DNA of 64,000 bases from Streptomyces roseolus (GTDB lineage: Bacteria > Actinomycetota > Actinomycetes > Streptomycetales > Streptomycetaceae), in the NCBI RefSeq assembly GCF_014649855.1, contig NZ_BMTV01000006.1, positions 80,624 through 144,623 on the forward strand, in the 5' to 3' direction. The position numbers and the translations under genes are program-made. Positions within the stretch are counted from its first letter, which is position 1, and every line of letters starts with the position of its first letter. Under the pieces are notes generated by a model. It ran no database searches, was not told the DNA's origin, and was given only the letters and a program-made list of their open reading frames with translations. Positions 15,470 through 22,878 of this stretch are shown one piece after another.

Positions 15470-17413
15470 TCAGAGCGGCACGACGGTCGTCTCCGTGGCC
15501 TTCACGCTCGTCCACACGGACATCCCCTCGGCGAGGCCGAGTTCGGCCGCGGCCCCCGGGGTGATCTCGGCGACGAGGTCCGGCGCCTCGGCCGAGGTCA
15601 CGAGGACCCGGAGGCGGCTGCCGCTGCCGGTGATCTCGCGTACGGTGCCGGGCCAGACGTTGCGGGGGCTGCCCACGGGCTTCTCGCGGTGCACGGACAC
15701 CGCCTCGGGGGCGACGACCGCGAGCGCCGGCGTGCCGGGCGGCGGCGGTTCGGCCGCGACCAGGACGCCGCCGCCGTCGAGGACGATCCCCTCCGCGCCG
15801 GCCGTGCCCGGCCAGGCGTTGCGGCCGAGCATCCGCGCCACCCACGGGGAGCGGGGATGGCGGGTGACCTCGGCGGGGTCGGCGTCCTGCAGGGCCCGGC
15901 CCCCGTCCAGGACGAGGACCCGGTCGGCGAGCGACACCGCCTCCACCGGGTCGTGGGTGACGATGAGGCAGACGCCGCCGAACCCGGAGAGATGGGTCCG
16001 CAGCGTGTGCCGGACGTGCGCGCGGGTCGTCTGGTCGAGCGCGGCGAGCGGCTCGTCGAGGACGAGCAGCCGGGGCCGGGCGGCGAGCGCCCGGGCCAGC
16101 GCCACGCGCTGCGCCTGCCCGCCGGAGAGCTGCCCGGGGCGCCGGTGGGCGAGGTGCCCGACGCCGAGCCGGTCGAGCCACGCCTGCGCCTCGCGGCGCG
16201 CCTCGGCGCGCGGGACGCCCTGGGCGCGGAGCCCGTACGCGGTGTTGGCGAGGGCCGACAGGTGCGGGAAGAGCGCTCCGTCCTGGGGGACCCAGGCGAC
16301 CCGGCGCCGGTGCGGCGGCAGGGCGGTGACGTCCTCGCCGCCGAGCGTGAGGTCGGCGTGGGCGCGGGGCGTGAGGCCGAGCAGGGCGCGCAGCAGCGTG
16401 GTCTTCCCGGCGCCGTTGGGACCGACGACGGCGATGGTGGTGCCGGGCTCCGCGTCGAGGGTGAGCCGGTTGAAGCCGGTGACCTCGGCGTGCAGGGACC
16501 AGCGTCCGCCGGTGGGGGCCGGCACGGCGGACCGCGCCGGCGGCTCGGCGGCGGCCGGGTCCGTACCGTCCGGGACGGGCGCCGCGGCGGCACCGGCGCG
16601 CTCACGCGGAGTCCCCGTCCAGCGTCCGCGCAGGGCGATGAGCACGCCCATCGCGATGGCGAGGAGCAGCAGCGAGACCGAGGTGGCCGCCTCGGGCTCC
16701 TCCTGGAGGAGCAGGTAGACCTGGAGCGGCAGGGTCTGCGTGGTCCCCGGCAGGTTCCCCGCGAAGGTGATCGTCGCCCCGAACTCGCCCAGCGCCCGCG
16801 CCCAGGTGAGCGCCGCCCCGGCGAGGACGCCCGGCGCCACCATCGGCAGCGTGACGGTGAGGAAGACCCGGACCGGCGAGGCCCCCAGGGAGGCCGCCGT
16901 CTCCTCGTACCGCGGCCGCAGTCCGCCGAGCGCGCCCTCCAGGCTGATGACGAGGAACGGCATGGCGACGAAGGTGGCGGCGAGGACCGCGCCCGAGGTG
17001 TGGAAGGGGAACGTGACCCCGAAGGCGTCCTCCAGCCGGGGCCCGAGGAGCCCGCGCCGCCCGAAGGCGAGCAGCAGCGCCACGCCGCCGACGGTCGGCG
17101 GCAGCACCATGGGCAGCAGGACGAGGGAGCGGACGAACGCCTTGCCGGGGAACGGTACCCGGGCGAGCAGCCAGGCCAGCGGCACGCCGAGGAGCAGTGA
17201 GAGCCCGAGCGCCCAGAAGGACACGACGAGCGACAGCTTCAGCGCCTCGACGGTGCCGGGGGAGCCCAGGTGGTCGGCGAGCTCCCCCCATTCGGTCCTG
17301 ACGAGGATGCCGAGCAGGGGGAGCGCCAGGAAGGCGACGCCGAGGAGCGCGGGCAGCGCCAGGGCGAGGGGCGGACGGGCCCCGGGGGTCGTGCGTGTGC
17401 CTGCGCGTCTCAT
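15470..17413 (-). CDS. Molybdate ABC transporter, ModB-ModC fusion
   Basis: A 647-aa single polypeptide. Residues about 15-250 are a ModB-type permease with five or six helices and the EAA loop (EETAASLGASPVRVFLTVTL). Residues about 285-510 are an ATPase (GPNGAGKT, LSGGQAQRVALARAL, LLVLDEPLAALD, LIVTHD). The C-terminus carries a TOBE/Mop-like oxyanion domain (VWPGTVREITGSGSRLRVLV). Elsewhere ModB and ModC are usually separate; fusions occur in actinomycetes. ATG 17413 is preceded by GGGGA. It follows ModA by 62 bp in the same direction. It imports molybdate (possibly tungstate) for molybdopterin enzymes. Confidence 0.9.
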   Translation of the reverse strand: MRRAGTRTTPGARPPLALALPALLGVAFLALPLLGILVRTEWGELADHLGSPGTVEALKLSLVVSFWALGLSLLLGVPLAWLLARVPFPGKAFVRSLVLLPMVLPPTVGGVALLLAFGRRGLLGPRLEDAFGVTFPFHTSGAVLAATFVAMPFLVISLEGALGGLRPRYEETAASLGASPVRVFLTVTLPMVAPGVLAGAALTWARALGEFGATITFAGNLPGTTQTLPLQVYLLLQEEPEAATSVSLLLLAIAMGVLIALRGRWTGTPRERAGAAAAPVPDGTDPAAAEPPARSAVPAPTGGRWSLHAEVTGFNRLTLDAEPGTTIAVVGPNGAGKTTLLRALLGLTPRAHADLTLGGEDVTALPPHRRRVAWVPQDGALFPHLSALANTAYGLRAQGVPRAEARREAQAWLDRLGVGHLAHRRPGQLSGGQAQRVALARALAARPRLLVLDEPLAALDQTTRAHVRHTLRTHLSGFGGVCLIVTHDPVEAVSLADRVLVLDGGRALQDADPAEVTRHPRSPWVARMLGRNAWPGTAGAEGIVLDGGGVLVAAEPPPPGTPALAVVAPEAVSVHREKPVGSPRNVWPGTVREITGSGSRLRVLVTSAEAPDLVAEITPGAAAELGLAEGMSVWTSVKATETTVVPL

Positions 17414-17426
17414 GGCTGTCCCCGCG

Positions 17427-17470
17427 ATTCCCTGTGACTTCTCTCCGGCTTCCCTGTGGCTCCCCCTCGG
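17427..17470. repeat. 22-bp tandem repeat between modA and modBC
   Basis: Two related 22-bp units (starting ATTCCCTGTG at 17427 and CTTCCCTGTG at 17449), plus a partial third starting CTTCCCTAGG at 17471 that enters the modA stop. No function recognised. Confidence 0.6.
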
Positions 17471-17475
17471 CTTCC

Positions 17476-18258
17476 CTAGGGCTTCTGGAAGCCGGCGTCC
17501 CGGAGGATCTTCTGGCCCTCGGCCGAGGTCAGCCAGGCGACGAAGGCCGCGGCGGCCTCGGCGTTCTCCGAGTCCTTCAGCGTGGCGGCCGGGTACGTCG
17601 CGACGGCGTTGCGGTCGTCGGGGATCTCGACGGCGTCGACCTTGTCCGCGGCGCCCGCGGCGTCCGTCCGGTAGACGAGCCCGGCGTCGGCCTCGCCGAG
17701 CTCGACCTTGCTGAGCACGGCGCGGACGTTGGGCTCCTGGGAGACCGGCTTCACCGCGATGCCCTGCTTCTCCAGGATCTGCCTGCTGTACTTGCCCGCC
17801 GGGACCTCGGGCGCGGCGAGGACGACCTTCAGCTTCGCGTCGGCGAGGTCCTTCAGGTCGTCGACCTCGTGCGGGTTGCCCTCGCCGGTGGCGATGACGA
17901 GCCGGTTCGTCGCGATGACCACGGGCGTGCCGGTGTCGGCCCTCACCTTGTCCATGCTCTTGGTGTCGGCGGTGACCAGGACGTCCGCGGGCGAACCCTG
18001 CGAGACCTGGGCGACGAGCTCCTGCGAGCCGGCGAAGGAGAAGGACAGCCTCGTCCCCGGGTGCGCCTTCTCGTACGCCGCTCCCGCCGTCTTGAACACG
18101 TCCGTCAGCGAGGCGGCGGCGAGCACGGTCAGCTTCGCGTCCCCGGCGGGCGCGTTGCCGTCGTCGCCGCCGGAGCAGGCGGCGAGCGGGACGAGCAGGG
18201 CGGCGGTGAGCGCGGCGGCGGTGGCGCGGCGTCCGCCGAGGGGGAGAGCGAGGGTCAT
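17476..18258 (-). CDS. modA: Molybdate-binding lipoprotein ModA
   Basis: A 260-aa substrate-binding protein with signal sequence and lipobox LLVPLAACSGG (Cys about 28). It carries the ModA hallmarks TVLAAASLTDVF (oxyanion-binding Ser), SFAGSQELVAQV, GSPADVLVTAD, NRLVIAT and EADAGLVYRTDA. It sits outside the membrane as an anchored lipoprotein, captures molybdate and hands it to the downstream ModB-ModC fusion. It is 99 bp after the Mop-domain regulator gene in the same direction. Confidence 0.93.
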   Translation of the reverse strand: MTLALPLGGRRATAAALTAALLVPLAACSGGDDGNAPAGDAKLTVLAAASLTDVFKTAGAAYEKAHPGTRLSFSFAGSQELVAQVSQGSPADVLVTADTKSMDKVRADTGTPVVIATNRLVIATGEGNPHEVDDLKDLADAKLKVVLAAPEVPAGKYSRQILEKQGIAVKPVSQEPNVRAVLSKVELGEADAGLVYRTDAAGAADKVDAVEIPDDRNAVATYPAATLKDSENAEAAAAFVAWLTSAEGQKILRDAGFQKP

Positions 18259-18357
18259 GGGGTGGGAACTCCTTGACGGGGAACGGAAGGCGCGGATGCG
18301 GCCGCCCGTGCCGTCGGCCCGGGACGGGCGCGGCGGCTCGGTGTTGCGTGAGGGGTG

Positions 18358-18756
18358 TCAGGTGCGGTCGATGTGCACGCTGGTCGACTTCACGCGGGCG
18401 GTGGCCTGCATGCCGACTTCCAGTCCCAGCTCCTCCACGGCCTCCCGGGTGAGGAGGGAGACCAGGCGGTGCGGACCGGCCTGGATGGTGACCTGGGCCG
18501 CGACGTCGCCGAGCTTGATCGCCGTGACGATCCCGGGGAACGCGTTGCGGGCGGAGGTGTACGGCGCGTCGTCGTCCTCCGACTGCGCGAGCTCCACGGA
18601 GAACGCGGCCAGCGACCTGCCGTCGATGACGCGTCGGCCGCTCTCGTCCCGGTGGGTGGCGACCCGGCCCGCGTCGGCCCAGCGCCGGGCGGTGTCGGGG
18701 CTGACGCCGAGGAGCCGCGCGGCCTGCCCGATGGTGTAGGACTGCATGTGCGACAC
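18358..18756 (-). CDS. HTH-Mop domain molybdate-responsive regulator/binding protein
   Basis: A 132-aa protein. Residues about 5-55 form a MerR/excisionase-like HTH (YTIGQAARLLGVSPDTARRW ... VIDGRSLAAF). Residues about 65-130 are a TOBE/Mop oxyanion-binding domain (SARNAFPGIVTAIKLGDVAA ... ARVKSTSVHIDRT). It precedes modA in the same direction and probably senses molybdate to control the transporter operon. GTG 18756 and ATG 18747 are both possible starts, and neither has a clear ribosome site. Confidence 0.88.
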   Translation of the reverse strand: MSHMQSYTIGQAARLLGVSPDTARRWADAGRVATHRDESGRRVIDGRSLAAFSVELAQSEDDDAPYTSARNAFPGIVTAIKLGDVAAQVTIQAGPHRLVSLLTREAVEELGLEVGMQATARVKSTSVHIDRT

Positions 18757-18850
18757 CGTAGGGCTCGATCTCTCTCATCTGCAACAAATTCGTTGGACTG
18801 TCCATGGCGTATGCGACCCCTGTAGGAGGAAAGAACGAGACCCGCCGATC

Positions 18851-18896
18851 CGACAGAAATATCTGTCGAAACGTTCGAGTGACAGTTAATGTTGTC
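18851..18896. promoter_or_regulatory. Two GACA-N8-TGTC dyads ahead of an HTH-containing gene
   Basis: CGACAGA-AATA-TCTGTCG (18851-18868) is a perfect 7-bp inverted repeat. A second site with the same GACA-N8-TGTC spacing lies at 18881-18896, three bases before ATG 18899. Starts are 29 bp apart, near three helical turns. Likely operators for a dimeric regulator; the regulator is unknown, possibly the adjacent gene product. Confidence 0.6.
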
Positions 18897-18898
18897 GC

Positions 18899-19540
18899 AT
18901 GAGCGATGCGACAGGGTCGGGCGTCCCGACCCCCGACAAGACCGACGACGACTTCTGGGCCGCCTTCGCGGACCTGGTCGAGCCCCCGTGGAACGAGCCC
19001 ACCCAGGACGACGCCTTCACCATGGACGAGCGGGTCCACGAGGCGGTCCGGGCCCTGGCCGGGCGGATCTCGACCCGCCTGCTGGCCTACCGGGCCGCGG
19101 GCAAGAAGCACGACCCGGTCCTCATGGCCTCCCCCGACGTGCAACTGGCCGTCCTGCGGTCCCTGTACGAGGCCAAGCGGTCCGTCGACCGGCTCGCGGA
19201 GTCCGCCGCCACCGTGGCGGGCCGCAGCGGGGCCACCTACGCCCAGCTCGGAGCCGCCTGGGGCGGGATCAAGCGCCAGTCCGCCCGCGTCAAGTGGCCC
19301 CACGCCGTGGTCAGGAAGTCCTCCGCCGAGTCCATCCCGCTCCACTACGCGGGCGGCACCGCCGTCGTCCACCACGACCCCGACGCCGACGCCTGGTGGT
19401 ACGCCGCCACCGCCGCGGACCAGGCGGAGGAGGAGTCCCGGCCGGTCCACGGCACCTACGCGGAGGCGATCGCCGGGGCGACCGAGTTCCTGCTCGCGCA
19501 CGTCCTCGCCGACGGGGAGCGGCAGGACCCGTCGGCCTGA
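18899..19540 (+). CDS. Hypothetical protein with internal HTH-like segment
   Basis: A 213-aa predominantly helical cytoplasmic protein of unknown function. Residues about 113-135 (TYAQLGAAWGGIKRQSARVK) resemble the HTH of actinobacterial proteins that read Y-(A/G)-ELG-x-x-x-GI-(S/T)RQAAR-x-RW. The C-terminal half has a small beta-rich stretch (IPLHYAGGTAVVHHDPD ... WWYAATAAD). No ribosome site is visible before ATG 18899, and the upstream bases hold two GACA-N8-TGTC dyads, one reaching to within three bases of the start. Leaderless translation and autoregulation are possible but inferred. Confidence 0.7.
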   Translation: MSDATGSGVPTPDKTDDDFWAAFADLVEPPWNEPTQDDAFTMDERVHEAVRALAGRISTRLLAYRAAGKKHDPVLMASPDVQLAVLRSLYEAKRSVDRLAESAATVAGRSGATYAQLGAAWGGIKRQSARVKWPHAVVRKSSAESIPLHYAGGTAVVHHDPDADAWWYAATAADQAEEESRPVHGTYAEAIAGATEFLLAHVLADGERQDPSA

Positions 19541-19561
19541 GCCGCGAACGGGGACCGTATC

Positions 19562-19609
19562 GGTGCTGGTGCTGGTGCTGGTGCTGGTGCTGGTGCCGGT
19601 GCCGGCGTC
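19562..19609. repeat. Hexanucleotide microsatellite (GGTGCT)6(GGTGCC)2
   Basis: Six perfect GGTGCT units (19562-19597) followed by two GGTGCC units (19598-19609), in the gap after the HTH-like gene. It lies outside the coding regions called here. Confidence 0.95.
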
Positions 19610-19632
19610 GCGTCACGCGGCGGGTGCGGCGG

Positions 19633-19899
19633 TCAGAGGTAGCCGTCGTCCGGCTCCCGGTCCGCGCGGCGGCCCCTCTGGGACGGCGGCGCGGGATAGC
19701 GGGACAGCGCGGTGTCGATCCTCGCGAGGGCGGTGGCCGTGCCCATCAGGACGACGGCGGTGGCGGCGAGCCCGACGCCGACGTGCAGCCCGCTCGCGTT
19801 CAGGATCACGCCGATGCCCAGGCTCGCGGGGACCCCGAGGCCGGCCACCACGACCCGGAGCACCTCCAGCCGTTTCCGGGCGCCTAGCCGGCCGGCCAT
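19633..19899 (-). CDS. Small membrane protein, unknown function
   Basis: An 88-aa protein with an Arg-rich start (MAGRLGARKRLEVLRVVV) and two hydrophobic helices (VVVAGLGVPASLGIGVIL; VGVGLAATAVVLMGTATAL), then a charged tail ending DDGYL. ATG 19899 has AAGGGG 7 nt upstream. It is divergent from the DUF1876 gene with about 200 bp between, in which no further gene is seen. Family not recognised. Confidence 0.7.
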   Translation of the reverse strand: MAGRLGARKRLEVLRVVVAGLGVPASLGIGVILNASGLHVGVGLAATAVVLMGTATALARIDTALSRYPAPPSQRGRRADREPDDGYL

Positions 19900-20106
19900 A
19901 GCGGTACCCCTTCGCCGTGAAGTGTCCGTGCTCCGTGCGGGGGGTGGTTCCCGCCCCGCCGGTGCGGAACACGTGCCTCCACCCCCCCGTCGCTCCCCGT
20001 GCGTCCCGGCTCCGGCGGGCGGATCCTGGAAGGAGCGGGGGAAACAGCGCCCCGGGCGCCGCAGGGCGGGCCCGGCGGTGCCGAACGGCGCGCGAGGAGG
20101 CGGACC

Positions 20107-20406
20107 ATGGCGCGGAACCTGGAATGGAGGGTCGGCCTGGAGCTGAACGAGGAGGCCGGCCGCACCGAGGCCGAGGCGCGGCTCGACACGGGGACGGCGA
20201 CCTTCACGGGGCACGGATCGGCCCGCTGCAACCCGACGGACACCGACGTGCCCGCGATCGGCGACGAGCTCGCCGCGAGCCGGGCCATGAAGGACCTGGC
20301 GGGCAAGCTGATGCGGGAGGCGAACCGTGAGATGGAGGCGATCGGGGCCGGGACCGTACCGTCGCGCACGGGTCCCGGATACGGCTGGCCGGAGGCGGTC
20401 TCCTGA
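20107..20406 (+). CDS. DUF1876 (dsRBD-like) protein
   Basis: A 99-aa cytoplasmic protein matching the actinobacterial DUF1876 pattern: W(R/T)VG-L-EEAGRTEAEARL at the start, HGSARCNPTD in the middle, and IGDELAASRAMKDLAGKLM at the end. The fold is described as double-stranded-RNA-binding-like. ATG 20107 has GAGGAGG upstream. Members often sit in stress or dormancy neighbourhoods, as here beside a CBS-BON protein. A strong hairpin 120 bp downstream should end the transcript. Confidence 0.85.
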   Translation: MARNLEWRVGLELNEEAGRTEAEARLDTGTATFTGHGSARCNPTDTDVPAIGDELAASRAMKDLAGKLMREANREMEAIGAGTVPSRTGPGYGWPEAVS

Positions 20407-20522
20407 GGAGCTTGGCGCCCTGAGGAGCCCGCCGCCGGGCGGGCCACGGCCCGGCGGGAGCGGTGCGGCTCGTGCGCCGGGCCGTGGCCCGTCCCGTACG
20501 CCTTCCGTATCCGTATCCGTAT

Positions 20523-20573
20523 CCGTGCCTCGATGTCCGTCCACCGGCCCGGTGGACGGACGCCGAGGCACGG
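20523..20573. terminator. Bidirectional terminator hairpin
   Basis: A 10-bp outer stem CCGTGCCTCG/CGAGGCACGG encloses a 3x3 internal loop and a 12-bp inner stem TCCGTCCACCGG/CCGGTGGACGGA with a one-base centre. It lies between the converging DUF1876 and CBS-BON genes. There is no T-run, as usual in this group. Confidence 0.85.
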
Positions 20574-20597
20574 ACCCAGGGCGTCGGACCGGCCCGT

Positions 20598-21194
20598 CTA
20601 GGCGTCGGGCGTCTCGACCACGAGGTGGTCGACGACCTCGACGACCCCGTCGACGGACTCGCACAGCCGCACGAGCATCGGCCCGAGGTCCTTCCGCCCC
20701 AGGGTGCCGCTGAGCGTGACCCGGCCCTCGTCGACGTCGATGTGGACGGCGGCGGGGGAGAGGCCGAGGATGCGCATCACGACGTCCTCGCGGATCTCCT
20801 CCTGGATCGACCGGTCGCGACGCAGGAAGAGCTGGAGCAGGTCGCTGCGGCTGAGCACGCCGATGAGCCGCCCGTCCGCGTCCACGACCGGCAGCCGCTT
20901 GACGCGGTGCCGCTCCATGAGCCGGGCCGCCTCGACGGCCGTCCAGGAGGGACGGGCGGTGTGCACGGGGCTCGACATCATCGCCTCCGCGGTGCTGGGG
21001 CCGCCCTTGGCGGTGTGCCGACGCAGCAGGTCCGCCTCGGAGACCACGCCCACGGGCCGGTTCTCGTCGTCGACGACGGGGACGGCCGTGATGCCGTACT
21101 CGTCGAGGAGCCGCGCGATCTCCTTGAACGGCGTCCCGCGCTGGACCGCGACCGCCGTAGGGGTCATCAGGTCCGCGACACTGCGGTTCCTCAT
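20598..21194 (-). CDS. Tandem CBS-domain protein with C-terminal BON domain
   Basis: A 198-aa cytoplasmic protein. CBS1 spans residues about 5-60 (VADLMTPTAVAVQRG ... ITAVPVVDDENRPVGVVSEA), CBS2 about 75-135 (MERHRVKRLPVVDADGRLIG), and a BON domain about 145-195 (VHIDVDEGRVTLSGTLGR). CBS pairs usually bind adenine nucleotides; BON domains associate with membranes. Proteins of this layout belong to actinobacterial stress and dormancy gene sets. ATG 21194 (MRNRSVADLM) fits relatives best; ATG 21230 is possible. Confidence 0.88.
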   Translation of the reverse strand: MRNRSVADLMTPTAVAVQRGTPFKEIARLLDEYGITAVPVVDDENRPVGVVSEADLLRRHTAKGGPSTAEAMMSSPVHTARPSWTAVEAARLMERHRVKRLPVVDADGRLIGVLSRSDLLQLFLRRDRSIQEEIREDVVMRILGLSPAAVHIDVDEGRVTLSGTLGRKDLGPMLVRLCESVDGVVEVVDHLVVETPDA

Positions 21195-21326
21195 CGTCCG
21201 TTCCGTCCCTTCTGCGGGTGATGGTTCCATGATCCCGCACGGGCGGCGGGCGGCGTGAGGGCGGGGTGGCGGAAGGGCGGGGGAACAGGGGTGCGGAAGA
21301 CGTCTTGTGGGGGGCGCGGGTCCGTG

Positions 21327-21348
21327 GTTACCTGCCAGTTACCTCCGG
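21327..21348 (+). promoter_or_regulatory. PHO-box-like direct repeats
   Basis: GTTACCTGCCA (21327-21337) is followed directly by GTTACCTCCGG (21338-21348): two 11-bp units, the spacing of Streptomyces PhoP boxes (GTTCACC plus 4). The match to GTTCACC is imperfect. Palindromes AAGACGTCTT (21297-21306) and TTCCGTACGGAA (21373-21384) flank it. It lies about 140 bp upstream of the secreted propeller gene. Confidence 0.4.
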
Positions 21349-21485
21349 TAAGTAGCAGTATCCACAAGGGAGTTCCGTACGGAACCCGTACGTCGGCCCT
21401 CGTGCGGCAGCCCTCGCGCGGAGGTACACGCCCGGAACTCCCGCACGGAACTCCCCACCGAAGTCCCCACGGAAGAAGGCCCTCC

Positions 21486-22799
21486 ATGCCCTCGATGCGT
21501 ACGGCCCGGACCCCCGGGCCCACCAGGACTCCCCGGCCCCGTCGGCTCGTGCTCGCCGCGGCGGCTTCCCTCGCCGCCTCCCTCACCCTCCTCGCCCCCG
21601 CCGTCGCGGCCCCCGCCGCCACGCCCGACGCCCCCGCGCACGCCTCCGGCGCGCCCCTGCGCGAGGTCATGTTCGTCGGCAACAACTGGGACGGCACCGC
21701 CGATGTCATCGCCTCCCGCGGCGACTTCCACCGGATCGGCCGGGTGAACGTCGTCCCCGACAAGGAGGAGCGCCTCCGGGAGATCTACCTCAACCCCGTC
21801 AAGCTCGCCTTCTTCCTCGGCGTCCGCAGCGGCCCGGGCGAGGGACACGACCAGTTCGTCGACGACATGTACGCCACCCCCGACGGCGGCGCGATGGTCG
21901 TCTCCCGTCCCAGCTTCGCGGACGTCGTCTCCATCGGCCTCCGCACCGGCCGGATCAACTGGCGCTTCCCCGTGGCCGGTTACCGATCCGACCACATGGC
22001 GGTCTCGCCGGACGGCACCCGCGTCGCCGTCTCCGCCTCCACGGCGAACACCGTGCACGTCCTCGACATCTCCACCGGCCGTGAGCTCGGCAGCTTCAAG
22101 ACCGGCGACAAGCCCCACGAGAACGTCTTCACCGCCGACGGCCGGCTCTGGAACATGTCGATCGGCGAGGTGACCACCGCCCTCGACGCGCCCTGGCTCG
22201 ACTGGACCAAGGGCGACCGGAAGATCACCGTGGTGGACGCGACGACCTTCGAGACGGTCCGCGTGATCGACATGCGCTCCCGCCTCGACGCCTTCGGCCG
22301 CGACGACCTCTCCGACGCCGTCCGCCCCCTCGTCTTCACCCCGGACGAGAAGAAGCTCTACTTCCAGGTCTCCTTCCTCAACGGCTTCCTGGAGTACGAC
22401 GTCGACAGCGACCGCGTCACCCGACTCAAGGCCCTGCCGGGCAACCCCGCCACCGACCCCGACCGCACCACCTGGGTCAACGACTCGCGCCACCACGGCC
22501 TGTCGATCAGCCCGGACGGCAGCAAGCTCTGCGTCGCCGGCACCATGGACGACTACGCGACCGTCGTCGACCGCGCCACCCTCGCCCAGGGCCCGCTCGT
22601 CCCCGCCGACAAGCCCTACTGGGCCACCGTGAGCGGCGACGGCAAGGCCTGCGTGGTCTCCGAGAGCGGCGCCGACCGCGTGAGCGCCATCGACTTCGCC
22701 ACCGGCGAGCGCGTCGCGAGCGTCCCCGTCGGCGACCACCCCCAGCGCGTCCGCCTCGCCCGCGTGCCCGCCGACTGGACGGGCACGGCAGCGGACTGA
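21486..22799 (+). CDS. Secreted YVTN/WD-type beta-propeller protein
   Basis: A 437-aa protein with a signal peptide (residues 1-41: Arg-rich start, LVLAAAASLAASLTLLAPAV, AAPAA). The mature part has repeated propeller strands: DHMAVSPDGTRVAVSASTAN, VHVLDISTGRELGSFKTGD, HHGLSISPDGSKLCVAGT and VSAIDFATGERVASVPVGD, typical of YVTN-type surface or extracellular binding proteins. No catalytic residues are obvious. ATG 21486 has AGAAGG 6 nt upstream. It ends at a strong terminator shared with the converging hydrolase gene. PhoP control is possible from upstream repeats. Confidence 0.85.
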   Translation: MPSMRTARTPGPTRTPRPRRLVLAAAASLAASLTLLAPAVAAPAATPDAPAHASGAPLREVMFVGNNWDGTADVIASRGDFHRIGRVNVVPDKEERLREIYLNPVKLAFFLGVRSGPGEGHDQFVDDMYATPDGGAMVVSRPSFADVVSIGLRTGRINWRFPVAGYRSDHMAVSPDGTRVAVSASTANTVHVLDISTGRELGSFKTGDKPHENVFTADGRLWNMSIGEVTTALDAPWLDWTKGDRKITVVDATTFETVRVIDMRSRLDAFGRDDLSDAVRPLVFTPDEKKLYFQVSFLNGFLEYDVDSDRVTRLKALPGNPATDPDRTTWVNDSRHHGLSISPDGSKLCVAGTMDDYATVVDRATLAQGPLVPADKPYWATVSGDGKACVVSESGADRVSAIDFATGERVASVPVGDHPQRVRLARVPADWTGTAAD

Positions 22800-22820
22800 C
22801 GCGCCGTCCGGAACGAACCG

Positions 22821-22860
22821 GAGGGGCCGGCCGGATCGCCGTCGATCCGGCCGGCCCCTC
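22821..22860. terminator. Perfect 18-bp stem terminator, bidirectional
   Basis: GAGGGGCCGGCCGGATCG, loop CCGT, then its exact complement. It lies between converging genes 21486-22799 and 22879-24954. Confidence 0.92.
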
Positions 22861-22878
22861 CTCGTCAGCCGCGCCCGC

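Noticed and set aside
19562..19609. CRISPR-like or coding repeat
   Set aside because: It is a pure hexanucleotide microsatellite without spacers and outside credible genes.
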